DNA from: Paulownia fortunei
Taxonomy: Eukaryota > Streptophyta > Magnoliopsida > Lamiales > Paulowniaceae
Length of the DNA stretch: 64,000 nucleotides
Reading direction: 5' to 3'
NCBI GenBank assembly: GCA_019321725.1
Contig: CM033109.1
Span: 25,307,548 to 25,371,547, forward strand
Shown here: one piece after another, positions 12,822 through 26,700 of the stretch
Numbering within the stretch: position 1 is the stretch's first letter
How the letters are laid out: each line of letters starts with the position of its first letter
Position numbers and translations under genes: made by a program
Notes under the pieces: model-generated
Seen by the model: the letters and a program-made list of their open reading frames with translations, nothing else
What the model was told of the DNA's origin: nothing
The model's database searches: none

Positions 12822-13340
12822 TTGGCGGCACCTTCACAAAGTTCCTGGTTGATTAAAAAACAAGAATCAAAGACCCCCGAGGACAGTTTGTAATAGTTTA
12901 AAAAATAAAGCAGATGCGAAGTTTGGATTTGAATACTTATATTTTCCATACAAATTCTAAACTGAACGAATAATAATTATACATTTGAGATAAAATATAT
13001 AATACACATATTATATATATTCATATAATATTTAATAAATAATATTCTATTTAATAAATATTTATAATATTTATTTAAAATCTAAAATTATATCAAAATT
13101 ATTTATAAGTATTAGTTAAACTTCAATAATTGTACTTAATTGCTTATATGCTCTACATTTATATAATTATTGTTGAAATTAAGTTTGTTTTTTTTTATAT
13201 ACTTTTTTAATTCTAATTCTTTATCAAAATTGAAATAAACTTAAATTTAGCGGTCAAAAATAATTATCTAGATTGTTATGCTGATCATAACTACTTGGTC
13301 CCGCCTAAGCTTCAATCCTGGATCCATCCATGAGTATAAA

Positions 13341-13357
13341 TATATATATATATATAT
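13341..13357. repeat. (TA)n microsatellite
   Basis: Uninterrupted TA run of about 8 units. Confidence 0.9.
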
Positions 13358-14492
13358 TTATGCCAATATATACGAGAATATAATATGTAAATGTATTTTA
13401 CTAAATGAAAATCTAATGTCCTCTAATCACTTCAAGTATACATGAAATTTCTCTTTATAACTGTATGTAGGACAAACTCTGTCGCTTGTGTTTACATATG
13501 TGATTTAGAAAAAAAGAAAAAAATAAAACTTCTTTAAATAATTTTTTATATCTAAAAATTTATAAAATTATTTTTCAGTTCAAAAAATTATTCGACCAAC
13601 ATTCATTTCAAAAAACTCAGCCATTAAGTTTTACTCTAATATTAGATTAAATTACCCTTGAACTTTTTATAATAAGTTTTTTATTTATTGATATTCAATT
13701 TTAAAATTAGTTTTTTCTTAACTGTATTCATTGATTTATAGTAAAATGTTTTAGAAAACTTAACTTGTGAACTTTAAATTTTTTTAATCTTTTTGTTTAG
13801 TTCATTCGATTTTAAAGATTAAAAGTGACTGTAATATAATATATATATCCAAAAATACAAGATATTTTTTTTCTCTAATAAATTAATATTTTAAAATTAA
13901 AATCATAATTGATACTTATCATTTCGAATAACCTAAAGAAATAATTTCTATTAAAAAAAGTCAATTCATTAAATTTCTTACTTAATCAAGAGGTCAAGGT
14001 AATTTAGTCAATACATTAACTGTTGTTTGGAATTAAAGCTTGATGGAATGGATTTTTGGGATTATAAAATATTTTGATGGGTTTCTTGGATATAAATATT
14101 TATTTTAAGGAGTTTTTAATAATTTTTGCAAAAAAATAAGTAGATTTTTGTGACTGACCAATTGGAGTTGTCCACGGTTTGATAAACGACTGAACCAAAC
14201 TGAAGTGAAATTGGAAAATTAGGTTTCATATTTGATATAAAAAACTGAAATTGAATTGAAATAAATATATTTTATAAATTCGATTGGTATGGGCATACTA
14301 AATTTTCGCTGTACCGAAATTTTGGATCCAATTCCGTTCATTTTTAGTGAATGAAGAGCGGTATAACTAACACATGGATCTTTGAGCACTCTAAAGAAGA
14401 AGATTTTGTTAGGCAAACAAAAAAAAAACATAAAAAAAAATGCACCAATTACCAGTGCCCATGAAAATCTGTTTCGAGTGAAAACTGCAATT

Positions 14493-14514
14493 TGGGTGGG
14501 TGGGTGGGTGGGTG
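14493..14514. repeat. (TGGG)5 tandem repeat, G-quadruplex motif
   Basis: Five consecutive GGG tracts separated by single T loops on the + strand. The G3T pattern with one-base loops is a well-known very stable parallel quadruplex type. It lies in otherwise AT-rich intergenic DNA with no gene adjacent. Confidence 0.9.
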
Positions 14515-16785
14515 ATGCAAATAGACATGATTTATCTATTTTGTTTTCATAAATAAAGTATTTTATCCACGCATTATTTTATGGGTCGTTATTGGACCCG
14601 AATGACAAGTTTGGCAATACACATATTTTAAAACAACTTAGTATGATGATAAAATTTATCAACACAGCATGTAATTATTTGCCTGTAAATACCTACTTTC
14701 AAATTGTTACAGTAAAAGGTATAACTTTTAATCTTCTATTTATACAGTTTAGCGAGTCTAATGTATTTTTAAGTACAAATTAATTTAATTATTGAGAATT
14801 GAATCAATCTATATACTCTAAGCTCATATCCGACCTCAAATCGAAGAACATAGCTTGTCAGCCTTCTAAGCAAATAAGTTTAGTAGAGACTTGAGAGTCC
14901 AGAGGAAAAGCGAGAGAAAAAAGACAAATGGGAAAAACAAGTTGAGGTTTGATGTATATCCATTCCAGTATTGTGATTGATTTGAATGGTGCCCCCATGA
15001 ATGAAGAAATAATAGTTTGGAAATTAGAGGAGTGCTACACTGAGTGTCTTAGGTTGAACAAAACCATGAAAATGACACATTTGGAAAGAGTTCAACATTT
15101 ATATATCCCCAGAATTATTAATTACATTTGTTATTTTATATCAAACCGTAATAATAATGTTAAATCAATGGCGAAATTAATATTATACTAATAATATTAT
15201 TATTGTAATTATTTGATGTGGAACACCTAGTTCTAATTATTAAGCATTATTAGCATGTGAAGCCTTGAAAATCGTATTATACCAATACTGAGTGAATCCT
15301 ATTCAACCATAACAACCAAGATTTCATTGTAATTTGATTTAAGTTATTCTTGAGATATAAACACGCATTTTAAAATAATCAACTAAATTATTTGTTATTG
15401 GATTATAAAAAAAAAAGCAATCGAAATTAACTGATCAATATTATCAAAGAGATTGAATTGTGAATAGTTAAGATTATTAAATTTAAAAGTTGATATTTGG
15501 TTAAGTTATCTATAATCTCTACTAAATTTTGTAAATTTTGCGCATCTTTCTCTAATTTTTTTTTAAAGGAAGATACTGATTTTCAATTTCTTTTCAGATT
15601 ACTCGAATTCATGATTAATTAAGTTATATGTACAAAATACTTGCGGGCAGACTCTCTTATCTCGTCCCAAATCTTCCTCTAAGTTGGACTCATTGATTGT
15701 TGACATATATCCTTGTTGATCTAGATATATACATGCACACAACCATGTACATGTCCTTGTATAGACGTTGGAAGAATACATTAGTTAGATTTATGATTAG
15801 GCATCAAATCAATTGAGCAGACATATTCTCAATTACCTCCTTGAGGTCTATATGGAGAAATCTTTTTAAGTACCTCCATGAGATTTGAGATTATTTTTAT
15901 ATGGATATGACAACAAATATTCAACCAAGTACACAATAGAATATTAAAGTCAATATGAAAAACTAAGGTAGGGAAAAGTCTTATTTTACACATATATGAG
16001 CAATATATTATTACCAAAAAGAATAACATGAAAAATAAAAATCAAAAGATATTAAAAAAACAATTAAATTTATTAAAGAACAGTTTATTTTTTTTAATAA
16101 AATGAAGGGTAAATTCAGAAAAAACAATGATATTAAAGCACATTCCATGTCATATTTTAAAAATATTATCTTATTTAAAATTGACGGGCAAAGTATAATG
16201 CACCCTTGTAAACATGAACGAATATTTTTACACTAATCAGAATCTATAAAAATATATAATAGATCGAAATTAATTAACTTAAATACATATTCATAATAAA
16301 ATGTTCTTTTATGGGAGGGAGTAAGGAGTAACGAGTTGGGAGGTAATACCCACACTACCCCCAAATGTATTATCTACATAGTATGTATGAATATAAAATA
16401 TTTGATTTTATAAAAAATAAAATATTTGAAGGATAAATATTATATTAAATGTAATATCTATAAAATTGGATGATACTAGCTAATGTCTATTTTGTTCTAT
16501 TGATTTTTAAGATGCTATATCCAATAAATAATACATTAGATATAATTAACGATGAATAATTAATTTATTTTATATAAATTGAGATCCTTTCATATAAATT
16601 GAGCTACTTATTCATAATTTAATAATTTAAATAATTAATAAATAATATATTAGATGTAACATTTAATAAATGATGGCCGAGTACGATTTCCACGTCTTAC
16701 GCCTGCCATTAGCTCCTTTCCGTTCATTTTTCCACCAAATCGGATTGCCATTATTCAAATCCAATTGGACCCTCTGCCGCCAAGG

Positions 16786-17418
16786 ATGAGCCTCCCCATG
16801 GTTGATTGCCGGAATTTGATCGAATTTTGCAGAGCTTTTGACCGTCACAATCCCATCTCATCCACCTCCTCGCGCCCCAAAACGCCGCCTTTTTCTCATC
16901 ATCAATTATTCTGCCATCGCTCTCCCTTGGCTGCCCTCGATCTCATCATACTACTGCTAGTCCTCGGATCTTTGGGATTTTTGTTCCTTCCTTATTTTTC
17001 TTTCTTCTTCTGCCAGGTTTTGCCTTTGCTTCATGCTTTCATTACTGATATCATTTTGGATGCCCCCCTCCCCTATTTCATCGGCTTGCTTGGAGTAGTT
17101 TTCGCCATCCTTGTTTGGGAAATTATCGATGTCAGACTCAGGAGATGCGGGAATCCCCACTGCCAAGGGTTAAGAAGGGCTGTCGAGTACGATATTCAGC
17201 TCGAATCCGAGGATTGCGTCAAGTACGATGCTCACTACGACGATAATGGGGTGACGCAGCTGGAATTGGGGCAGGATCGGAAAGAACTGGAGGCCGAATT
17301 GAAGAAAATGGCACCTCTCAATGGAAGGACGGTCCTAATATTCCGAGCCCCCTGTGGATGCCCTGCTGGTAGATTGGAGGTTTGGGGACCTAAGAAAATT
17401 CGAAGAATCAAAAAATAA
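16786..17418 (+). CDS. Plant 'ribosomal protein L34e superfamily' membrane protein
   Basis: Intronless gene for a 210-residue protein. I recognise the C-terminal half (RRCGNPHCQGLRRAVEYDIQLE, then DCVKYD, and FRAPCGCPAGRLEVWGPK) as the conserved plant family labelled 'ribosomal protein L34e superfamily'. Despite the name it does not look like a ribosomal protein. Two hydrophobic segments (LAALDLIILLLVLGSLGFLF... and LPYFIGLLGVVFAILVWEII) precede a cytosol-like domain with CxxxxC and CGCP cysteine clusters that may bind metal. Function is unknown. The first ATG is at 16786; the frame stays open upstream only through non-ATG codons, and an in-frame ATG at 16798 (MVDCRNLIEF) is an alternative start. 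A poly(A) signal AATAAA lies at 17529-17534. Confidence 0.85.
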   Translation: MSLPMVDCRNLIEFCRAFDRHNPISSTSSRPKTPPFSHHQLFCHRSPLAALDLIILLLVLGSLGFLFLPYFSFFFCQVLPLLHAFITDIILDAPLPYFIGLLGVVFAILVWEIIDVRLRRCGNPHCQGLRRAVEYDIQLESEDCVKYDAHYDDNGVTQLELGQDRKELEAELKKMAPLNGRTVLIFRAPCGCPAGRLEVWGPKKIRRIKK

Positions 17419-17539
17419 CAAGGCTTCTGATATAGTGTTCTACTTTCTTTAAAGAGCAAATATACCTTTTTATTTCCAGACTACTTTACTAACTTGATAC
17501 AATAAGTGATGTTTTTCTGTGGTTTAGCAATAAACACAT

Positions 17540-20500
17540 TTACTCTTCTAGTCTTCTATGTTATCAGAGACTAATCAAGTAACAAATTTTGGTCTTCTAT
17601 GTTATCACATATATGCTGTCAGTACCAATTATCATATATATATATTCATTTCGCCTATGTTCTTGTGTTTATGGGTTCAAATGAGTATTAGATTTTTTTA
17701 GACTAGCGTATTATATGTATCTTTGTAGTGCAAATTGAGCTGTGAATCTGTTACTGAACATGGAATTGTTCCTAAAGTTGTTTCATAATCTAATTGTCCT
17801 ACAAGAATGGTAAAGCCTTTTATATTTAGCGGAAGCAACTATTGAACATCACACAAAATTGGGGGTGGTACATGTGGTATTCATCAAGCATTTTTTGTAA
17901 ATGTGATGTACACATCCATCCTGTTTGAAATCCTATGGAGTGATGTCCGGATCCTGGTGAGACAATTACTCCATTAGTAGTTTCTTGCAGTGAAACACTG
18001 TAGGACTGAGAGACCTGTACTTGTTGCTGGGGGTGCGTGTATTGTTGTTCCTCTTGCTTTCACTCAGTATCCACTGTATTGATTGATAAAATATAAATAA
18101 GGATGCTTGCTTATGCCATCCCCTGCACTGAATTACTAAGATTATGTATTTGAATTTGGGGTGTGCCCTTGTACTTTTTCCACGTTGTTAAATTGTGAGG
18201 AAAATAATTGTAATTGTTCAAAGGGCTCTACATTTTGCTTCTCCATATTGGTAAATATAAGATTGTGGATTGTTTGCTGTGACATGCACCTTGCATGCTT
18301 GGGGGAGTTATATATAGAACAATCTATGAGCAAGAACACATCCTTGTGTAAAACAGTGATGGAAATATCTTGGAAAGGTAGGGTATAGTGATCATTGTAT
18401 ATCTAGAATGAACTCAGCCCTTTAGGTGTAACTTCTGTGACTTGCTCTGGAAGCTGATACTTTGTGCTTTTTTGGTTTGCTCACTTTGAGGATTCTGTTA
18501 TATAATTAGCTGGGTCCTTTTGGGTGGTGTGATTAGCTATGCACTCTGCTCTTGCAATCACGACTTGTCCAAGTGCCCTACAACATGCAGTTCATTTTGT
18601 TAAATGGGAAAAATGCTTAGTGAATAGATAAGATCAAATTGAGAGAGAAAATAGAATGTAACCCTGGGTTGAGAGTATGTAGCAACTACACAACTGTGAG
18701 TCACCCATTCGTTGCTTCAACAAAATTTTAACAGTTGGAAATTAGGATTTGAAACAGACTGAGAATCTATGATTGTGCATCTAGGATTCTACATGTGCTT
18801 ATAAGTGAACTCCAGCGGAAAAAATGTTTTTTACCTTTTCTTTTCTGATTTACCTCTATTTTGTGATCTATCTTTTTGGATTCAGCAATCAAAAAAATTG
18901 TTATTTATCTAATAAAACAAGTGCAATCTGTAATTCTATTTAATGCAGAACATGCTCTTTAATTGCTTTTTGGTCGATTGGGTATTTGGAGCTAGGCTTC
19001 ACAGTGACTTGTATGAAAATATGCTGAAGGATATTGACACAATTTGTCCCGTTCAGTTTTTTGTGTGAATTACACTGCTTCACTGAAGTCTTATTAACCA
19101 GAAAAAAGTCGACCAAGATGTTCAGTAGTAGAAAGTGTGATATTCTCTGTGACGCTATTTTTCTAACTCTTCCTTGGATTGATTGTTCTAAGGCATGTTC
19201 CTTGTTATTATGTTTGTCATGTCTGCTTGCGTCTTGCACTTCAGATTTTTAATATCAAACTATGCTGGGTATATTTTGTTTTTTTGTTTTCTGAGGACTT
19301 TAATGATGTGAAGATCAAAAGCTTGGAATAATTATATTTAAACAATGATCGGCTCGTTGTTTAAATTGGTTATGCATCTTGAGATTCATTTGGATTTTTT
19401 CCTGCATCTCAATCTTCATTTTTTAGTGTTGTGCTGACCTGTGCTTGCCCGATATTGTAACAGAAGATAAGTGCAAATCTGTAATTGGAAATTATTAGAG
19501 AAGTATTTTTACTCATCTGAATGCAGTTGAAGGGATCTGTTTCTGTTGTCTTGTGGAATTCTAGTTGCTATCACTTATGCTCAGTGATGTTGTCTGGTTT
19601 GCAGAGATTTGTGTTCATCAAGCAATTATAAAATAAAAGAAGTGATTATTATTTCCGAGTTGGGAATAATTCTGGATGACCATGAAGGAACATGTACAAA
19701 CATAAGTGCAGGTGACTTGCATAAGGTCATCAGGTCCTCTATATGTTTTGGAGTTGGTCTACTTGTTTTATGGGCCAATGAATTTGAGATGTCGTAATCT
19801 TAGGTTGATTTGCACAGTAGTGTTATGAATGCCTTGTTTATGCATTCGTACCAAGTCTACCTCCGAACATTGGAAAAGGAGATCTATTTCTGGACTGACA
19901 CTAATGATCAACTTTGATACAAATGTGTGTGTAACAAGTTGTGAGTAGAATGAAATGCCAAGTAGTAAGATGTCACAAGAACAATTGGATATGGTGGATT
20001 ATTATATAAATAATTGTAAGTTGTGAGAAATTATTTACGTCAATAACGCTAGTAAATGAAAAAGGTACAAAACTGAAAAGTGATAATAAATTCATGCTCG
20101 TTATTATTCCGCAATTACTATAAACTTGGTAAGTTAACCAAAAACTTATTTGAAAATAACTACTTATATAACAAAAATTAAGTTTTTTTATTATTCGAAA
20201 AACTCGGGAATTAAACTATACCATGTGTAAGTGAAGTGTTTTATTTGTATTTTGAATTCCGACAAAAAAAGAAAAATATATTATGGGGTATCCATGATAA
20301 GTTGCTAAATGTTGAGATGAGAACAGAAGAACTCCGTGTATGCCTATTTTAATGAAAACCAATATTTCTGCCATTTTTTTTTTTTTATTCTTCCAAACAC
20401 CATTCCTTCCTAATAACCAATGAATTTCCTTGTTTTAGTCAGAAAGATTATGAAAATTATTACACACAAATACGGTATGGTATTACGACGTCGTTAATGG

Positions 20501-20560
20501 CCGCTCTCTCTCCATTTCCACGTTTTTAAGTTTTAAACCCTTGGAAACGAAAATACTACC
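17540..20560. other. Intergenic spacer, no supported gene
   Basis: About 3 kb, less AT-rich than the spacers elsewhere and T-rich in a way that resembles intron or UTR sequence. The longest open frames are under 100 codons, overlap on both strands and resemble no family I know. It could hold alternative 3' exons of the upstream gene or a non-coding RNA, but the sequence alone does not show this. Confidence 0.45.
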
Positions 20561-20732
20561 AAGACACTATTCTGGAGTGTGGACTGAAGAGTCTTCACAC
20601 ACATCAATCTTCTTTTAATCAACTCTCTTTTTTGCCCCTTTGGATTAAACTTACACATACATAGATTGATTGTAATTTTCTTAATTGTTTTTTCATCCAT
20701 TTGGAATTTGGTATTTTAGTTTTTCCTCCAAG

Positions 20733-23700
20733 ATGAGGATAGCCATAAGATTGCACTATGTATTGTTGCTGGGTTGCATATTTTTCATCTATGGCATCGT
20801 CGGATCGGCATCTCTTCCGCCCAAACACTCACTTCTCGGAGTTGCCCCCCAAGGTGCGTCACTCTCTATCACTTTTGTTTACATAGAAATTTTTTCGCAT
20901 TTAGAAAGCTAAATGTGGGTCTGCAGATGAGAATTACTACAAAGGATTGTCTTCATCCGGCGCAATTATGTGTAAAGATGGATCAAAGAAATTCAGCAAG
21001 TCCGAGCTCAACGACGACTTCTGTGACTGCCCCGATGGCTCTGATGAGCCCGGTACTCATTTCCCTCGCTTTTTAGTTATATAATAACTTGTTTGTTTTA
21101 TATGGTTATTACATACTGTTTTAGTTTGTGTTAGGATATCTCATGCCCTTCTATTTTCTTCTATTTTGCAATTTTGGTTCTACTGATCGCAGTTTTAGAA
21201 AATAATCAATGTTTTAGATTGAATATTAGTGAGTTTAAATTCCGTTTTGTGCTGCATTTTATAGGAACATCGGCTTGCCCCAATGGGAAATTCTATTGCA
21301 AAAATGCAGGACATGCTCCACTCTTCTTATATTCTTCTAGGGTCAATGATGGTATCTGTGGTAAGCATGCTTCATCTTGGAACCTTCATTTTCAACTGCT
21401 TAGGATTATATTGCTTCGAGCTTTGCAATCTTTTTAATCTTTGCTGTAAGTCATATGATTTCATTTTTTTTAGACTTGGAATGAGATTGTCATTTAATCA
21501 ATTAAATTGGTAGGCCTAGGAGTTGATTTAGACAGCCCATTGGAATCAATTATTTAAGGAATAAGTGGAAGTATGTGGTGTTGAAGCCCACATATAATTC
21601 ATTTCCTCACACTGATATTTAACCAACAAGTTTGTCCAATTTATGGTGATAGTTCAGCTTTATATTATAGTTTTGTGCCCTCGCCATAAATGACAAAGAA
21701 TAGAAACATTTTTCGCGTGAACATGTAGGGCTGATCTTTTATTATAATCATACAATGTCATTTTGATATCAATACTAGGTTCAACGTGCCATGTATGGGC
21801 GATAAGAGTAGCAATGAACTTGTAATTTGTTAGCCCTTTCTTGCATTGAGCACCCTTATTGTCGTAACATACATACTAACTTTTTTTGGGGTTACTATTT
21901 TCTCTATGTTTACCCCATCATCTCATGTGTGGACTCGTGTTCTCCCATAAAACGTTGGAAAAACTTTGGCATCTTGCTCGATATTTCTCTTCTGGTGGTG
22001 TTTTATTTTTATTTTTATTACTTTGAACTTGCACAACTGGGGCAGATTGCTGCGATGGAAGTGATGAGTATGATGGTCAAATTAAGTGCCCGAATATTTG
22101 CTGGGAGGCTGGCAAAGTGGCTAGAGAAAAATTGAAGAAAAAGATCAACACATTTCAGGAAGGTGTTATTTTGCGCAAGCGTGAAATCGAGCAAGCAGAA
22201 TTGGCAATAGCCAAAGAAGAAGCAGAATTAACAAAGCTAAAAGAAGAAGAGAAAATACTCAAGGGGTTGGTTCAACGGTTGAAGGGTATATTTCTCATCT
22301 TCTCTTTAAGTGCAATTATATGTGGTAACGAAACAACGCCATGCTCCTCACTCCCAACCCCCAAACTGAAGAAAAAGAAACTAGAAAAGAAACAATTCAG
22401 AAGGGAAACATGATTAAATAGTAAATACCTTATTAAAACTACCTCTGCTTCTTTATGAACACATGAGAAGTGAAATATGCTTGAGATGATTTTGTGTAGA
22501 GTTTTGGTATACATTTATATTCAATAAAAACTAACTGGAATTCAACATCAAAGATTGCAGTTTAATAGTTAAGGATATATGGCGATGTATCTCGGACTCA
22601 AACACGGGGAATTATAGAATGGATCTTCTTCAAGTGAGGCTGTGCCTTCTTTACGATTTAATGAACCTAGCATTTAGGATTACCTATATTATTGACTGCT
22701 ATGAAGAGAGGAGGTGGGTGTTGTCCTTCCAACCCCACCCCCACCTTCCAAGTATTTTGGCTTTTACCTATGACTTATGTATAGATAAAAGACTTGTCCC
22801 CTGAAATTCGCATATTTCCTACTTATTTTTGTGACTTAAAAGGGTTTGGCCCTACCTTTTTTCTGAGATAAGATTCTATTATCCATAAAATCAACGATTA
22901 TTTTAAGTGAACCTCACAGCAGTAAAACAACTGCATTTCTAATTTGTCTCCTCAAGTTTTATTGTCTTTGGTCCCCTCTCTCTCACTCCAAATATCCCTG
23001 CCTTCACAGCATCGTCCTTTTAATATTTATTTTTATACAAAATTTACACAAATAGAAGCATGGAAACAAATAGTAAAAAAATACAAAGAAGGCATTACAC
23101 TAAAACTTTAAAGTTTCATGGTTATTTTCACACTATTATTATTTATTAAAGTGCCCTCTTGTCTCAAATTAATTGCTCTGCTATATAAAGTCAAACTTGT
23201 CTAATCATTTGACTAACAAAATATATCAATTGTATGACCAAGAAAATATTTCAAAATTTTCAAATTATAACATATTTGTTATGTCCTTTAAAACTCCTCT
23301 ATTAGATTTATTAGTCGGTTTCTTTTTGGGACATTCTAAAGTAACTCCATTTCTAAAATGGAATTTTTTTCCAAAATTATCCTCTCGAGTAAAGTAATAG
23401 TACACATAGCGTACACCTTTTCAATTCTTAATTATAACTCATCCAAAACTAGGTCAAATTAGCTCTATAATTTTGGGACATAGGGAGTATTATTCAAGTA
23501 CTTTGTAAGAATATATATATAATTCTCATTATTGCTCTTTATTCAGGTTGACTTGTCAACACCAATAGAGATATTAATTTGGGATGTGACAATAAATGTT
23601 TTAGCTAATTAACTTTCTTTTGTGCTTGAAAGATTTAAATTCTTGGAGCAAGGCTTTTTTTAAATGTTTTCTCTTTGTAATTGAACAAAGTTGCAACTTG

Positions 23701-26700
23701 TATGCTTGAATGTAGATTATGAAGAAGTTGACATTTATGTAACCTTGAAAGTTTTCACTCCAAATTTTGTGCAGCATTTCTCCCTAGGACAAAAGATTTA
23801 TAGTAATTAAGTAAACATTGTCCAAACAGGTCCTGTGTATTAATGACAAAATTTATTTTCTTTGAGAAAAGTTGTGCTGGGTCTCAGAGTTGATCTAATC
23901 GTAGACATATACAAAAATTCCTCATAACTTTTAAAGGGGTGAACATATGCATGTCAAAGTCAGAAGTTGACTGCTTTTCTGCTTTCTTTTCATCAAGAAC
24001 GCAAGGAACAGATAGAAAAGGCTGAGGAAAAAGAACGGTTGCAGAAAGAAAAAGAAGAGAAGGAAAGAAAGGCAGCTGAAGAAGCCAAAGAGAAGGAAAC
24101 CAAAACTTATGAGAAAGTTGAAGATTCTGAACCTATCCAGAATGATGTGCAAAATAAGATTGGCACAGTATCCGAGGTTTTACTTACTTGAGCTTGCCCC
24201 TTTTTTTGTTTGGTACATTAGTTTTATCTTTCCTTTATAACCTTAAGATTTAATTTCTGTCAGACATCATGTGCATAGATAAATTATATGTATAATGTTT
24301 GACTACTATTTATGTCAAATCCCAAAAGTTTTATGTTCATTACTTGTCACAGAAGCAATTAAAGTTTGATTTCACCACTGCGAAAATGAGATTTCGAGAA
24401 TGTATCAAATTTTGTTATATTGTCTCTTTATTCTACAATCACTCTGCATGTGTCCCAATGTCAGTTTTACATCTGAGGAAGCTGAAGCAAGGTTGAATAA
24501 TTAGTTATGTTTTAATATCAGGAATGTAAAAATATAAGACCTAATTAAGTTTTTCTTTACAGAACTATGAGGCCTTCATTTTTATATACTTAAACGTTAT
24601 GGATGCTGCACATATAATACCTGAATGATGGTGGGAATAATTATATTATCTATTCGTTTTCTTGATTTCTGAACTCACACATATGACATTTAATAGGATT
24701 CTGCCAAAGACCATCACGAAACTGTCAGTGAACCTGAGCTTGGTGATCATCTAATTAAGGAAGGACTTCCAGATGATGAAGTAGAAGAGGTGAAAGAGGA
24801 TTCTATTCAGGTTTGTTCTGCTTCTGTTGAAGAACATCACTGACAGAGACATTAGTAACCTTTTTTTCGGCTGTTCTGTACTTGTGTCTTATTTAGAACA
24901 CTGAACGGCAAGATGAAGATGCTATTGTAGATGACAAGGCTGTTCTTGATACTGGAAACCAGGTATATATTTGGTATATGCTTTTTGAACCCACTTTAGT
25001 CTTGTAAAGTTTTTTCCTGGGCTTTTACAATGCTATTTGGTGGTTCTTATAGTACATCTCAGTCGCGAAAATACTGAATCTCAGATTCTGATATGTGAAT
25101 AACTTTGAATCCTTATCCGAACTTTTGCGCAGCAATGTGTGTAACTCTTATATGTGTTTCTAGGAGAATAATGTAGCTGAAGATACTGAGTCATTATCAC
25201 GGGAAGACTTGGGACGTCTTGTTGCTTCTCGGTGGACAGGGGAAAAGACAGAGCAACAAACAGAGGAGGTTGATGCCTCTGTAAATAATGATCATCAGAA
25301 TCCTGATGTTGATGAAACTGATGATGAGGAATACAATGGCTATGACTCAGAGGATGATGATCACAGCGAAGACCAAGTCGATGATTTTGGGGGGGAGGAT
25401 CACTATGATTCAAGTTCTTCACACAAACCTGAGTCAGATGATGAGTCAGACTTGTCAGGTATACTAGTTCTCTGTTGAATTTCCTTGTGCAGTGAATTTA
25501 TTGGTTGTAGTTGTCTTCATTATCTGATGTTGGAATCTGCTTAGCAAATGTTGCTGTATTTTATCCAAATTGGTCAGATATAACTGGCACAAGTAGCTCA
25601 TCTTGGCTGGAGAAGATACAGCATACAGTGAGGAGCATCATTCAGGCTGTCAATTTATTCCAAACTCCTGTTAATGCATCTGGTACTAGGAGGTGTGTAC
25701 ATTTTTCAGCATCCATGGACTTTAAACAGTAGATGATTATCTGTTTCCATTTAACTCATGCAGAGTCTGCACATATACGTAAAGAGTATGACGAATCCAG
25801 TGCCAAGTTATCAAAAATACAGTCAAGGGTTTCAAGTCTGACACGCAAGCTAAAACAAGATTTTGGTATATCAAAGTCATGGATGAATTGGAACTTCTGT
25901 GTTTTATTGTATTTCCTTTTATGGTAAGGTGTATAATTTGTGCGGGATGTCAATTTCTCCACTTTTATCCTGCAGGGCCGGAGAAGGAATTTTATTCGTT
26001 CTACGGTCAATGTTTCGAGAGCAAGCGGAATAAGTTAGAAATTTCTTATTTTTTCCTCCTTCTTATTCTATGTCATTTTGAGTCATTAAATTATGCTTAA
26101 AACTAATATTTATCATTTCAGTGATTTGGGGTTTGAAAACTATTGCTTCAGGTATGTTTACAAAGTCTGTCCTTTCAAACAAGCTACCCAAGAGGAGGGC
26201 CATAGTACAACTCGTTTGGGGTAGGTGTTTTCATAGCCAGAGCACTTTTGTCCTAATATATATTTGAAATGCTATCTACTTTATTGTCTGATTGGATTAC
26301 TGCCTGTGAGCTCTGTATTTTATTACTGGAACTTCCATGTGCAATGCCCCTTGCTAGATTATCTAAAAATTTGATTTGTTGAGTTTTCTCCTCTCATAGT
26401 ATTAATCTAATCATTTAGGAGCTGGGAGAAATTTGAGGACTCATATAGAATCATGCAGTTTTTAAATGGAGATAAGTGCTGGAATGGCCCAGATAGAAGC
26501 TTAAAGGTAGATCAAATATCTTAAAGTGTGATCTTGTAATCTTGCTTTATTTTTCTTTCCCTTTTCCAGTGATGCAATTATTAATATGTTGCCAAGTGAC
26601 TGCTTTCACCGCAAACACTTACTTGCCTGCAGCTTTTGTACTCCTGGGTGACTGATGGAATATAAAGTTAATCTTTCGCAAAGCAAAGTGATGGATGAAC

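Larger units (their letters stand above)
11060..16780. other. AT-rich intergenic spacer with microsatellites
   Basis: About 5.7 kb with no gene I can support. It contains simple repeats listed separately, long AT-rich stretches, and short open frames that are translations of low-complexity DNA. Around 14150-14350 there is text of the 'gataaacgactgaaccaaactgaa' flavour common in degenerate plant repeats, but I could not find its ends. Confidence 0.55.

Noticed and set aside
12659..12949. Open frames on both strands around 12.7-12.9 kb
   Set aside because: They translate the (AC)n microsatellite (THTHTH / VCVCV) and low-complexity flanks.
19609..19797. 62-codon frame after an AG-like acceptor
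   Set aside because: Could be a 3' exon, but no upstream partner exon with matching phase and no known protein.
23931..24152. 73-codon Phe/Leu-rich frame on -
   Set aside because: Antisense of the Glu/Lys-rich exon of glucosidase II beta.
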